A DNA stretch of 64,000 bases. It comes from Echinarachnius parma (lineage: Eukaryota; Echinodermata; Echinoidea; Clypeasteroida; Echinarachniidae). Below the pieces are notes generated by a model that ran no database searches, was not told the DNA's origin, and saw only the letters and a list, made by a program, of their open reading frames with translations. Made by a program: the position numbers and the translations under genes. This document shows, one piece after another, positions 34,415-46,040 of this stretch; within the stretch, counting starts at the first letter, position 1; every line of letters begins with the position of its first letter. Location of the stretch: assembly GCA_037951105.1 (NCBI GenBank), contig JBAMJV010008128.1:1-64000 (forward strand), given 5' to 3'.

Positions 34415-36072
34415 CACTGTAGGTCATAAAGTTGGAATATTTTTCTTTTTAGATCCAACTTCATTCCTTTTCTCTTTTTTTGCGCCTAATGTCCTAATGT
34501 TTCCAAACTACCAATGTACAATTAATGGTTGCATGCAATTGCATTTATTAGTTTACCCTTTTGTTTTGAGCTTTGAAAGGCAGGACCTTTGATGATTGGC
34601 CCCTTTCCCTCTCCATCTGTTCATAGCGATGTCCAACAAGGCATCATTATTTGTCATTTCTCAGAGTTGGCTGTACAATTTTCGACCAAAATTGGCACAG
34701 AGGTTCTCTAGGCCATACTCCGGCCAACGCCATTGGCTAGACGCCAAACGATGCTTGTGCTCCACCAGGAAGGGGTGTCAACAAGCAATGTCCACTATTT
34801 CGTTGGAACATCGCAGTTTATGGTCTGTAAAATCCTCAGACGTCATCGAAAGGAGGATCAATAAAGCTACGGGAATCTCTTGGACGTCCACGATTGACCA
34901 CCAGGATAAATTATAGCAAATTGCTTAACCTGTGCTGTGAAACCGGAAATGCCAAAATGGAGCCTTCGCCATCTGTGAAGAAAACACTATGAAATTAACG
35001 CCTTCCGCCAAACCAAAGATCAGAGATCGCTCTAATATGGTCACCAAGCAAGACAAACTACCAAGTGTCCATCCCATACCATGCAACCAAGATTTACCGG
35101 ACGTCCCTGGACTAGGGAGTTCATAAGATCGCCGCTTGGATACTCGTGATATGCCATCTTAATGGGTACGAGCCATACCACCGTTGGGCCGTCACAACCT
35201 CAAGTCGTTTTGTGAATGCAGAAATCTTTGAGCTTCTCGTCACGTAATCGACGAATCCTTTGTCTTCCATCTGTTCGGTCAAGAATGTTATGGCTCGTAC
35301 CCATTAAGATGACATATCACTTGTGTCCAGGCGGCAATCTTCTGGGCTCCCTAGACCAGGGACGTCCGGTAAATCTTGGTTGCATGGTTTGGAGTGGAAA
35401 CTTGGTAGTTTTTCTTGTTCGGTGACCATATTAGAGCGATTTCTGACGTACAGGTTGGCGAAAGGCGTTAAATATATAGTGTCTTCTTCATAGACGGCGT
35501 AGGCTCCATTTTGGCATTTCCGGTTTCTACGGCACAGGTTAAGCAATTTGCTATAATTTATCCTGGTGGTCAATCGTGGACGTCCAAGAGATTCCCGTAG
35601 CTTTATTGATCCTCCTTTCGATGACGTCTGAGGATTTTACAGACCGTATACTGCGATGTTCCAACGAAATAGTGGACATTGCTTGTTGACACCCCTCTCT
35701 GGTGGAGCACAAGCATCGTTTGGCGTCTAGCCAATGGCGTTAGACGGAGAATGGCCTAGAGAGCCTTTGTGCCAATTTTGGTTGAAAATTGTACAGCCAA
35801 CTCTGAGAAATTACATATTATGATGACTTGTTGGACATACGCTCTGGAGAGGGAAATGAGCCAATCATTAAAGGTCCTGCCGTTCGAAGCTCAAAACAAA
35901 AGGCTAAATTAATTAATGCAAATTCATGCAACTATTTAATGTACATATGTAGTTTTGAAACATTATACAATCATTATTTTTAGTCTAAAATGGTTCATTA
36001 GGCGCAAAAAATAGGAAAAAAGAATGAAGTTTGATTACAAAAAAATATATTTCAACTTTATGACCAACAGTG
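34415..36072. mobile_element. 1.66-kb foldback element with ~750-bp inverted arms, TA target
   Basis: The left arm starts CACTGTAGGTCATAAAGTTG and the right arm ends CAACTTTATGACCAACAGTG, each flanked by TA (34413-34414, 36073-36074). The arms are highly similar over about 750 bp and meet at a spacer of about 110 bp near 35180-35287, bounded by GGGTACGAGCC and GGCTCGTACCC. TA targets and CACTGTTGGTCATAAAG-like ends suggest a Tc1/mariner relative. Short frames exist in the arms but none is recognisable as an intact transposase. Confidence 0.85.
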
Positions 36073-36091
36073 TATATTCGAAATCTATTCA

Positions 36092-36463
36092 AGGTGCACC
36101 TGTAAAGTGTCAGATATTGCCCCAAATTACATTTGAAACTTCAATCCTATATCCAAAATCGTTGTGAGATTTGTCCGAATGATGTGGCGAAGTTTCATTA
36201 AAAAAGAACACTGATTTCCGGGTTAAAAAGCATTTGCGTCAGCTCTTACAACTAATTACAGTATGACGTTTATGACGTTCATGACCGTTTATAATCGCTC
36301 TTGAGCTGAATTATTATCAATGATAGATATCTTCATACTAAAGGGACATTTAACAAATCTAACCGTATTTTATTCTTATCTTACCGTTAGCCAAACAACA
36401 CGGTAGAAGAGAAATGTGGATGCTCAAATTAATATTTGTGGACAATAATTTACAGGTGTACCG
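36092..36463. mobile_element. MITE family TTAA-3, copy b
   Basis: Starts AGGTGCACCTGTAAAGTGTC and ends TTTACAGGTGTACCG, directly followed by TTAA (36464-36467) and a family TTAA-2 element. The left flank is TTCA, probably a mutated TTAA. About 372 bp, non-coding. Confidence 0.8.
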
Positions 36464-36467
36464 TTAA

Positions 36468-36846
36468 AGGGATCTAGTAACTTTGTTGACATGTGCAAAA
36501 AATTGATGAATGGTTGATGCAATGTATATTGTTGTTATCTCATATGTCCACAGGATATTGTGTGAAAATTTCAAGTGAAATGGACATTGCATGGCAAAGT
36601 AATGAGCGAAAATGCAAAGTGATATTCACTTATTCACTGCACTCACTTTGTACACGGTTTCAAAACTCCGGGGGAGTTTTTCTTATCTGAATACTTCGAT
36701 CGTACATATCTTTGTAACGAAAGGGAAATTTGAAAAACCGAAACCTGTCCCATGATTTTATTGTTAAAACAAATACAACAAGGTATGAGGGAACCGCTAG
36801 AATAACAATTTTATTTTGAGGATTTAGACAATGTTACTAAGTCCCT
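36468..36846. mobile_element. MITE family TTAA-2, copy b (inverted relative to copy a)
   Basis: TTAA (36464-36467), AGGGATCTAGTAACTTTGTT at the left, ATGTTACTAAGTCCCT at the right, TTAA (36847-36850). 379 bp. Interior is the reverse complement of 6077-6456. Confidence 0.85.
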
Positions 36847-36997
36847 TTAAGCTTCACATAGTGAACGAAAACAAAATATGGGAACAACTATATAGGGATA
36901 TATATATATTATCTAATATAGGAAATTTTCTAAAGAGGCAAATATGTCGAATATAGATCTAAGAAAATTCTTTTGTGTATATTTCAATTTTATGCAG

Positions 36998-37183
36998 TGA
37001 TTCGTTGTCCATTCGTTCCTATCGTGCCGGGTCTCCTAGCCTCCTGTACTTACGGTGGTCTACGCGGCTCGGTCTGTTCCTTCTCCTGTAGCTCAGGTTA
37101 TCGTTTGATAGGTTCAGACGAAACCACGTGCAACAAAGTCATGTCGGCAGGGCAATGGGACAAGGAGTTCCCTACATGTGAGG
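36998..37183 (+). CDS. HYR/sushi gene, sushi domain 3
   Basis: A 186-bp exon (62 codons), phase 1-1, acceptor TTTTATGCAG, donor GTGAGT. It encodes VIRCPFVPIVPGLLASCTYG...SVCSFSCSSGYRLIGS...TTC...GQWDKEFPTCE. Six cysteines (IRC, ASC, SVC, FSC, TTC, PTC), SGYRL and GQW match a six-cysteine sushi domain. It lies only 151 bp downstream of a TTAA-2 MITE. Confidence 0.9.
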
Positions 37184-37340
37184 GTGAGTATGTTCTCATT
37201 TGATATCACCTATGTTTGCTGGTTTTTCTTTCAATTAGATGGATTAGGAACTGCTTATATGTGTTGGCATCAACATTCTTAAGCTTAAAAAACACGGGGG
37301 TGGGGGGGGGGGGGGGGTGGCCAATATGACCGTCCTTGAC

Positions 37341-37560
37341 CGGGAGGGTGTTTCACAAAGCAATATTCTGTCATAATGACACATTTTTATAGTGGCATTA
37401 CAGAAATCTTTTGCCCAAACTTTGGCGCAATTTTTGCCAAAATTTGGCAAAGTTTTGGCAAAATTTAGGTAAAAATGTCCTTATAATGCCACCATAAAAA
37501 TCTGTCATTATGACAAATTGGTCATGATGACAATAATTGCTTTGTGAAACCCCCTCCGGG
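37341..37560. mobile_element. 220-bp palindromic MITE (hairpin)
   Basis: Starts CGGGAGGGTGTTTCACAAAG and ends CTTTGTGAAACCCCCTCCGG. The inner arms also pair (TGTCATAATGACA with TGTCATTATGACA; TATAGTGGCATTA with TAATGCCACCATA). The loop contains TTTGGCAAAATTTGG. The ends are an imperfect inverted repeat for nearly the whole length. Confidence 0.75.
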
Positions 37561-37589
37561 TAAGCGGTTTTAAAGTCGTGTAAACTTGT

Positions 37590-38310
37590 AACTTGTAAAC
37601 TTGTAAGTGAATGCCAACACAGAAATCACTGAATTGTGAGATTTGTGTACACATTATTGGAGGGGAGCTGCACATGCCCCCCTTACACCCCCGTAGAGGT
37701 ACGGCGGGGGGGGGGGGGGGGGGGTATGCTGTTTCAAAGTAATGTAAACTTGTAACTTGCACTTATAAGTTAATATCAACACAAAAATCGCTGAATTGTG
37801 AGATTTGTGTACACATCATTGGAGGGGAGGCGCACGTGCCCCCATCCAATCCCCCCCCTATAAAACCCTGGTAGCTACGTGCGCTATTTCTCATAGTCCC
37901 ATAATTGCAACGAAGATTACATCAATTAAATGTTAATTTCATAAAAAAACATTATCATGGTCATCAACAATGATCAATGTGGTGGGGTGGTCGGACTGAT
38001 TTTTTTATTTATTTATTTATTTATTTATTTAATTTATTTTTTGTTGGGGGGGGGGGGGGGGAGGTGGGGCTGGGAGTTAAGGAGGGCAAACCCTATGTAT
38101 TTCATTATTTCTACACAAATTTTCCCCTAGTGTTCTTTGTTTTTTTATGGTTTCTCTAACATTATTAGGGGGGGGGGGGGGGCACGTTTACCGCCTCCTT
38201 CAAATTTACACAGATTTTCCATGAATGTCTTTTCGTTTTCGTAAAATTATTGGAAGGAATGGGCATGGACAGCCCCTCTCCCTCTGGCTACGTACGCCAC
38301 TATTCATAGT
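37590..38310. repeat. Duplicated ~165-bp repeat with poly-G runs
   Basis: GAATTGTGAGATTTGTGTAC, followed by ATTGGAGGGGAG and GCCCC, occurs at about 37632 and about 37792. G runs lie at 37703-37722, 38046-38062 and 38167-38182, and a TTTA microsatellite at about 38001-38040. The block ends with GGCTACGTACGCCAC (38287-38301), similar to words near other G runs in the window. Confidence 0.65.
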
Positions 38311-38331
38311 ACAACCTTTTGTTCAATCCAG

Positions 38332-38523
38332 AGCTTTATTGCCCGGAATTAACCCCTCCGGCAAATGGCGTTTTTGAGCGAGGCCAGTGTCATCGGACAG
38401 TGGGATACAGTTGTTACTTCAACTGTTTCGAGGGATATCGCAGCGACAACGATGTACGGATATGCGAGGCACAGCAAGGGGACACGTCTGCTAACTGGGT
38501 CGGAGATGAACCAATCTGTGCTG
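38332..38523 (+). CDS. HYR/sushi gene, sushi domain 4
   Basis: A 192-bp exon (64 codons), phase 1-1, acceptor GTTCAATCCAG, donor GTGATT. It encodes ELYCPELTPPANGVFERGQC...YSCYFNCFEGYRSDNDVRIC...NWVGDEPICA. Six cysteines (LYC, GQC, YSC, FNC, RIC, PIC), EGYR, and a Trp before PxC are present. The next sushi exon follows after only 807 bp, the shortest intron in the gene region. Confidence 0.9.
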
Positions 38524-39330
38524 GTGATTATTTTAAAATGGAGGTTTTAACTCCTTTTTATCTTTTTGGGGGGTCTTTTGAAATCCCAATTGATGTATAT
38601 CACAGTATCGCTCCATTTTCATTAGACAAATTGGAAACATTGTAAGCAATATGTACAACTGTACAAAAGAACTAGTGACTTTGTCTTAAGTGCCTAACCT
38701 CACTTGATATTGCTCATACCTCCTGCCATTATCAGAGATCTGAACAATAGAAAACCGGAAATGAGCTTTGGTTTTTATCAAACTTTCTTTTTGTTATTAC
38801 AATCTTTATGATGTAATTTGAAATAGGATTCTTAAAATTATTTCAATTGTGAACAAACCAAACCAAGTGAGTTAGTACAATTTCCCATATTCACCTACTG
38901 CCTATGGGAAGCTGGAAGGTCCTGTATAAATTGGAGATTGCAATATATAATAAAGAACAGATGTATTATATACTTGCCCATATGACGGAAGTGAAAATAC
39001 CAAGTTATAATGTACGTTAATTCGTCTTATCAACCCATTGTAAGTTTTTGGCAGGTTGACAATGAAATCACATGTCATTTGTTCAAACAAACATTTCCGG
39101 AAATGTTAAAAAGAAGCACCCACAAATGTTGCGTTTTTTTCAAACACAAAACTAATACTGAAAAAGTACTTACCCACAAGAAAACTATAATGTATACTAA
39201 TTTGTTGATTTATATTTTTGTTTTACATATTCAATGCCTATGAGCAGAGTCTTGTATATTATTTTGTTATTCGTCTGTGTGGTATTACTACTAGGTCGCT
39301 CGAAATTATCAAATATTGTTTAATTCGCAG

Positions 39331-39513
39331 CCATCACTTGCCTCACGCCACTTCCTCCTGATGTCCAGTTTGATACGAACTGTAGAAGCGGTGCCATATT
39401 CGCTAAGGATCAGTGTGCACTCACTTGTTCTGAAGGTTATCAGCTCTCTGGACCGACCCAGGTAACGTGTGGACTGGACGGGATGTGGGAACCGATTTTA
39501 CCCACTTGCCAGG
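39331..39513 (+). CDS. HYR/sushi gene, sushi domain 5
   Basis: A 183-bp exon (61 codons), phase 1-1, with acceptor TTTAATTCGCAG and donor GTAGGT. It has no in-frame Met near its start, so it is easily missed by start-codon-based scans. Translation gives ITCLTPLPPDVQFDTNCRSG...DQCALTCSEGYQLSGP...VTCGLDGMWEPILPTCQ. Six cysteines (ITC, TNC, DQC, LTC, VTC, PTC), SEGYQL and GMWEP-x-x-PTC are a strong sushi match. The G left by the previous exon joins CC to give Ala, keeping the frame. Confidence 0.92.
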
Positions 39514-39737
39514 GTAGGTGCATGAAGTTTAATGTAAATGTAATGCAATGTAAATACATACCATAGCACAAGTTAATAATGATAGTAATACCAAACATCT
39601 ATAAAGCACCACCTATTTAGGTAGCCTATTCCAAGGCGCATACAAAAGAAGAAAAGGAGAAAAAACAACAATTAAAATACAAATACATGCACCAAAACAT
39701 GCACCAATATAACTGTCAAGGCCCAGGGGTTCCCTGT

Positions 39738-40090
39738 AATAATAATGTTTAGATTTATATAGCGCCTAATATGATTGATAATCATCTCTAAGCGCTTAAC
39801 AATGATATTATTACCCCAGTCATATGATACAATGCAAACCAGCACACATTGTGTGCACAATCTCCACTACCTGGGGAGCATTCCTTCCAAGCGGCTCATG
39901 GGCATTGAGAAGATCGTTCTCATAAAGGGTTTCACCTCCTACCGGGTCCCCATTTATACACCTAGGTAGAGAGCAGCGATGTGGATTAATTGTCTAGCTG
40001 AAGGACAAATGCGATGGGCATGCACTGGGTTCGAACTGGGGATCTCACGATTGGAAAGCGCGCGCTCTACCACACTGCATCTTGCCACAC
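39738..40090 (-). mobile_element. tRNA-derived SINE, complete
   Basis: On the minus strand it runs from a tRNA-like head (GTGGCAAGATGCAGTGTGGT, with B-box-like CAGTTCGAACCCAG) to a tail complementary to TTTATATAGCGCC (about 39751-39763) and (ATT)n. The same family as 27516-27863, about 350 bp. Confidence 0.8.
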
Positions 40091-40384
40091 CACAACCACC
40101 TAAAAATGAAATCTTGCAGGAAAGCAAAACTGTCCGTTTAACAGAGAACTGGAGATAAGAAAACGATAGAAGTATAAGATAAACACAAAAATATAATCAA
40201 AAGATCATGCCCACGGCATTCAAGTGCATAAAAGATATTTAATATATGGTAATTGCAAATACAAGGAATCATTGAAAAAAAACAGCAGTGCGTTACAATA
40301 TATGAGCTCAGCACAACGTTGGAAAATACGACAGATATATACTCAATTAAATGCTGCGAAACGTAGTAGTATAAGCAGTAGAGT

Positions 40385-41733
40385 TCAAGTTTTGTTAGGT
40401 CTTGCCAAGTTTTCTCACGGTCTATCACGGTATCCGTGAAGGGCCGTGGGGGAAAGGGCCTGCTGATGCTGCGTTTACACCATGTTTCTGGCAGCCACGG
40501 CAGCCCCGTTTCAGGCCATCGTGGACACAACGGGATGGACGTGAGACAACGCGGGGGGACGGAATGGGCAAACGTGACAGGCCGCGATTGCCATGGATGC
40601 CGGGCCAGAATTTTAAGCTGTCAACAAATTTGCCACGGCAGTCACGGTGCGGATGAGAAACCTAGCAAGCCGTAGTAAAACGGGGTGAACGCAACAAAAC
40701 GTGACAGTACGTAATAGGCCGTAACAAAACTGGGAGGCTGTCCGTAGTAGGTCGGGAAGCATGACATTCCCCGACATCTCACTGTCCTTTCAAGTTTTGT
40801 CACGTTCTGCCGCGTTTAGAGCGCGTTTCGGGCCGGTAAACCGTCACACGCCGGGACGCGCCGTGATTGAACGCGACGAAACGGCTACCATGTACCCTAG
40901 CTAGCCATGAGAACAAAACGCGCACTAAAAGCGGCAGAACGTGACAAAACGCGCACTAAACGCGGCAGAACGTGACAAAACTTGAAAGGACCATGAGATG
41001 TCGGGGAATGTCATGCTTCCCGTCCTACTACTAGTTTTGTTACGGCCTGTTACGTACTGTCACGTTTTGTTGCGTTCACACAGTTTTACTACGGCCTGCT
41101 AGGTTTCTCATCCGCACCGTGACTGCCGTGGCATTTTTTTTGACAGTTTATGCTAGGTTTACATCATGTCCCCGTGGACAAAACGGGATGGACGTTAGAC
41201 AACGCGGGGGGACGGAATGGGCAAACGTGACTGTCGTGTATGCCGGGCCAGATTTTTAAACTGTCAACAAATTTGCCACGGCAACCTAGCAGGCCGTAGT
41301 AAAACGGGGTGAACTCAACAAAACTTGACATGCCGTAACAAAACTTGGAGGCTGTCCGCAGTAGGACGGGAAGACATTCCCGACATCTCACGGTCCTTTC
41401 CCGTCCTACTACGGGCAGCCTCCAAGTTTTGTTACGGCCTTTTACGTACTTTCACACGTTTTGTTGCGTTCACCCCGTTTTTGACATTTTAAAAATCTGG
41501 CTCGGCATCCACGGCAATCGCGACCTGTCACGTTTGCCAATTCCGTCCCCCGCGTTGTCTCACGTCCATCCCGTTTTTGTCCACGGTGGCCTGAAACGGG
41601 GCTGCCGTGGCCGCCAGGAAATATGGTGTAAACGCACCATCAGTGGGGTGAAGGGGCGCTTCCCCCCACGGCCCGTCATGGATACCGTGATAGACCGTGA
41701 GAAAACTTGGCAAGACCTAACAAAACTTGAATA
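40385..41733. mobile_element. 1.35-kb foldback with nested palindromes
   Basis: Outer arms 40385-40580 and 41545-41733 are inverted copies (CAAGTTTTGTTAGGTCTTGC at the left; GCAAGACCTAACAAAACTTG at the right). Inside, 40467-41170 is itself a palindrome centred near 40885, and 41170-41590 another centred near 41395. Shared words are CACGTCCATCCCG, GCGTTTACACCATG and CAAGTTTTGTTACGG. Non-coding despite open frames created by repetition. Confidence 0.75.
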
Positions 41734-41985
41734 CAGAGGAAAAAATTGTCAAACTCTCACTGCGCACTACGTTTTGGGCAAACGGGGCTGCCGCGGCCGC
41801 CGGGGACATGGTGTAAACCTAGCATGAATAATCTGGCCCGGCATCCACGGCAATTACGGCAGTGTCACGTTTGCCCATTCCGTCCCCCGCGTTGTCTCAC
41901 GTCCATCCCGTTTTGTCCACGGTGGCCTGAAACGGGGCTGCCGTGGCCGATGGGAACATGGTGTAAACGCAGCAATGGTTCGTTT
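41734..41985. repeat. Further arm of the palindrome family
   Basis: GGACATGGTGTAAACCTAGC and, at the far end, AACATGGTGTAAACGCAGCA, with GGCATCCACGGCAATTACGG and CATTCCGTCCCCCGCGTTGT between. Same word set as the foldback at 40385-41733. Confidence 0.65.
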
Positions 41986-42289
41986 AAAGGCAATTCAGAC
42001 CGGTATATCACACGCATGAATCCATATTGCGCACTTTTGCGCACGGTGTGTAATCCCCCTTTGCTCAGTTATAACAAGGAGGTTGTTGCGATCGCAAACT
42101 CTCCCAGTTTACGAATGACCGAGTCGCGTTCGGAACCTGTTTGTTTACCAAGGAGTTACTCCTTGTTAGAGATTTTTACGAGCGAGATTATTACGTAACA
42201 CGCTCGACCGCACTCGTCTTCAAAGTGCCGCTACGATTTTATCAGCGCTGTGTTGCCTTAGGGGACAGGTCGCTTGGTACATAATTGGT

Positions 42290-43771
42290 TAAACTAAGTT
42301 GAACAACGTGGAACTACGTTGAATTACGTTAAGGTACAGTGGTTGGCAACGGAAGGGTACGGATAAGTACGTTTAAGTACATTAAACTACGCTAGACTAC
42401 GCTAATGTGGGTACAGCTTGCTCACGGACAGGTACGGAGTGGTATGTCTGACTACGCTTGAGTACGACAGACTGCGGTAGCCACTACGCTGGACTACGCT
42501 AAAGAACGTCAAACTACGGTAAATAGCAACTCCACACGGAGTATAACAGCCAACCGGTGGTGTGGTACGGCCATTGCGCTTGTTTTTCAAAGATAGCAGG
42601 TCTGTGAAATTTGTCTTATTTTTAAAAATTAAACATGTCTGGATCAAGACTGTCGATGCTGGTTTTGTGCACGGTAAAGTACGTTAGAGTAAGAGTACGC
42701 TAGAGTACATTTAAGTACGTAACGAAGTACGTTAGACTACGCCAGACTTCGTTAGACTACGTTAAACTTCGGTTAAGTACGTTATTACTACGGATGCCTT
42801 TAACGTACCGCTCTTTTGAACATGTTCAAAAATTAAATCGAAGATCACGGCTCCCCCGAGTTAATACCAAGTTAGCATCACAGACAACTACGGTACGATA
42901 CGGATGCTAGTACGTTCAACTACCTTCAACTTCGTTCAACTACGATCAACATCGTTAGCCACCACTACGTTCAACTACGTCCACTACCGCAAGTATGACT
43001 GGCCCTTTAAACTAGGTTGAATTACGTGAAGGTACGGTGATGAGCCATAAAAGGGTACGGATAAGTACGTTCAAGTACGATAAACTGCGATAGACTACGC
43101 TAATATGGGTGCAGCTTGCTCACGGACATGTACGGAGTGGTACGTCTGACTGCGCTTGAGTACGGTAGACTACCGTAGCCACTACGCTAGACTACGCTAG
43201 AACCTCAAGACGTTATTTTGTAGCAACTCCGTACGGAGTATGCAACCAGCCCGCGGTGTGGTATGGCCATTGTGTGCTTGTTTTTCAAAGTTCTGTTCAA
43301 CTACGTCCACTACCGCAAGTATGACTGGCCCTTTAAACTAGGTTGAATTACGTGAAGGTACGGTGATGAGCCACAAAAGGGTACGGATAAGTACGTTAAA
43401 GTACGATAAACTGCGCTAGACTACGCTAATATGGGTGCAGCTTGCTCGCGGACATGTACGGAGTGGTACGTCTGACTGCGCTTGAGTACGGTAGACTACC
43501 GTAGCCACTACGCTAGACTACGCTAGAACGTCAAGACGTTATTTTGTAGCAACTCCGCACGGAGTATGCAACATGCCTGGACAAAGAGTGCTGATGCTGG
43601 TTTTGTGTGCGATAAAGTACGTTAGAGTATGTAGGGTACGTTTGAGTACGTTACGAAGTACGTTAGACTACGTTAGACTAGTTATACTACGTTAGACTTT
43701 GGTTTAGTACGTTAGCATCACGGATACCTTTAACGTACCGCTCTTTTGAACATGTTCAAAAAATAAATCGA
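42290..43771. repeat. TACG-rich repeat with a 327-bp tandem duplication
   Basis: Dense in GTACGTTAGACTACG-like words. The segment starting CCACTACCGCAAGTATGACT at 42981 recurs at 43308 (period 327 bp). A larger duplication is marked by CGCTCTTTTGAACATGTTCA at 42811 and 43741. Non-coding; probably a transposon family with internal short repeats. Confidence 0.75.
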
Positions 43772-44321
43772 GTTCTGGTAGAGAGAGTACAGTTTTAGTC
43801 AAACTGAATTTTAGTAACCAAAACCTGCACCATTACATTACAAACTAATAGTTATAACTCCACCATGCTCAAAAGGAATTAAAAAATTACAAACGATTAA
43901 GTAAAAAGCCTTTCATCATTCAAAAAGAGCTGTTTAAACGGCAAGAGAAAAACGAATTTGTTTAAACCATTTTATATAACATATTGTGCATGTGATGTCT
44001 TGTTGGAATAGTGATTAGATAGAGAGATAATCAACAACTATCTAAATACCTATTTTGAAAATTTTTGAAAAGAGGAAGCATTTTAAAACGAATTTTAACG
44101 GCTGGTTCAAAATTATCGAATACTTGTGGGGCCCCACATTTATTACAAATGGTTATGTTTATGGATATTTCAGCCGTTTCTGAACCGATTTTGATCAAAT
44201 AAATTTTATTCTGCCATTAAAATTGTATGCTCTTTCAAATTTGACACTCAGTTTTTAAATATCTTTACATTTTTTTTTTTTTTTTTTTGAGCGCCCTTTC
44301 TACCAAAACTCAACTATCCCT
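43772..44321. mobile_element. MITE family TTAA-1, copy c, 5'-eroded
   Basis: Starts within TTCTGGTAGAGAGAGTACAG and ends ACCAAAACTCAACTATCCCT before TTAA (44322-44325). It separates ATCGAG from TTAATACCAAGTTAGCATC, which are close together in the paralogous TACG repeat at about 42836-42875, so it inserted into that repeat. Confidence 0.8.
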
Positions 44322-44440
44322 TTAATACCAAGTTAGCATCGCGGACAAATACGGTGTGGTTTGGATGCCGGTACGTTGGACTACGTTCAACTATGTTAGC
44401 CTCAACTACGTTCAACTACGTCCACTACCGTAAATGTGAC
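44322..44440. repeat. TACG-rich repeat, continuation after the MITE
   Basis: TTAATACCAAGTTAGCATCG onward matches 42860-42990, including ACGTTCAACTACGTCCACTA. Confidence 0.7.
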
Positions 44441-45518
44441 CGGAATAATCATATACGGTATTGCAGTATAATCCTTTGAATAATAAGCTTCTGGGTTACA
44501 AAAGTACAGGTTCTGCCTTTACAAAACAGCTTCAGTCATTACGACAAAATAGTGTAAAATAATGCACTGATTGTTGGTAAAATGCACTCTAAATCAAACA
44601 AACATCTATTCTGGCTCGGCAAAGAGTCAGGAAAAAGATTAAAACTGAAAATCAAGCTCGAAAAAAACACGTCTGCTCACTCAAAATTCAACGTAGAGTG
44701 ATCCCTAAGTCTCAGGTCACACGCTGCTTGCAATCACCTGCAACAGCCTGCAACAAGACAATAGGACTTATAAAGGGCAGATCATGTTAAAAAAAAATAA
44801 ACGTTACAACAAAATGCAAATTTCGCAATAAATTCGGTCTAATAACCAGTTATAGCCATAAATAGGTTTTGTGTATTATATTTCGGCTAAAATAAACCTT
44901 AGATAGTGCTTAATGAGCATGATAAGCTTGGTTTGGGGTTGTTGATCAAATAATAGCACGACTGGTCACGAGGAACGCATGCGTCGTGTGTTCTCTTCCC
45001 GTCGCAAGTTCCCATCACTGACAGGCGGTCATGGCTCAGTGAGGCCGTGGGCTGCGGGCACACGCCATGGTGGGACCATCAACCCGTACCAGCGGATATG
45101 GGCACTAACGTGTATACGGTGCTGTTACTTGCCATGTCATTTTTATTTCCTTTTCTTTCCCCAGGGATACAATTGAAAGATGAAGTAAATTTCTGATCGA
45201 GTGATTATAGATACTAACATGATTCATTCAAAATATCTTACAATGATAATTCGCAATGTTTTATGATGTTTACACGGGTACGCAAATTAGGTCCATTGCG
45301 CGCCGGGCAACGCCGCGGCGTTGCCCGGAGAGATACCCTCTGATTTTCTGCTAGACCCATACATAACTATTACTGGCCCCGTGTTTATCTTTACCTTTTC
45401 ACCCTTGTTTTTAACAAGATTTTGCTTTCCAATGTATTCTGTATAATATTGTTAAAGGGGTGTGAAATAAAATTTAACTTTATATATTGTACCAGGATTA
45501 TTATCAGTTGTTATCATT
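44441..45518. other. Intronic DNA with a 26-bp perfect palindrome
   Basis: Mostly A+T-rich. A G+C-rich patch at 44970-45130 has no recognised gene. 45303-45328 is a perfect palindrome whose half is CCGGGCAACGCCG. Confidence 0.55.
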
Positions 45519-46040
45519 TGTCACGGCCCGGATGAGGGTCGACAATAAAAAATAGAGAGGAGAACTTATCGTAATGACTTTCAAAAGGTTTCAGACTAAA
45601 AACAAATAGAATTGTGACAAATTATTCCAAACGACTAAAGGTTGAATTACACCCCCATATAATAAAAGAACATCTTGAGACTTACAATTTCGCTGTGATT
45701 TTAAGGATTTACATTTACATACTCAATAACTGAATGAATGTTTAATGATAACACGGACTAATCAAATCACACACACAAAACCTACTGAATCACCCAAACA
45801 CATCACAAACAAAACCTGACAGTTCGCGGTTGGGGCCCCGTTACAGCGATCAAACGCGAGCTGAAGGAATACTGGTTCTCGACGGTGATTTCTGGTCGAT
45901 GTCCATTCATGCGTCTCCGTTGCGAGGACATTGACGAGTCCACGATGTCGGTGACGACGCTGCGCACCTCGACGAGGAACGGTTACACCTGCCTTCCAGG
46001 GTTCCGGTGAAAGACGGCTCCAGTCCCGAAATAAAACTCT
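45519..46040 (+). mobile_element. Possible LTR retrotransposon fragment (LTR plus 5' leader)
   Basis: 45519 onward begins TGTCACGGCCCGGATGAGGG and a segment ending ACCTGACA near 45824 is followed by GTTCGCGGTTGGGGCCCCGT. TG...CA ends and a GGGGCCCCGT word just downstream resemble LTR and leader regions of Gypsy elements. No gag or pol, second LTR or target duplication was found, so this is tentative. Confidence 0.3.

Noticed and set aside
35304..35573. 89-codon minus-strand frame in the foldback arm as a transposase
   Set aside because: I recognise no transposase motif, and the other arm has frame breaks at equivalent positions.
41345..42198. Overlapping frames of 150-160 codons in the palindrome region
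   Set aside because: They result from CpG-rich inverted repeats lacking stops, and equivalent frames appear on both strands.
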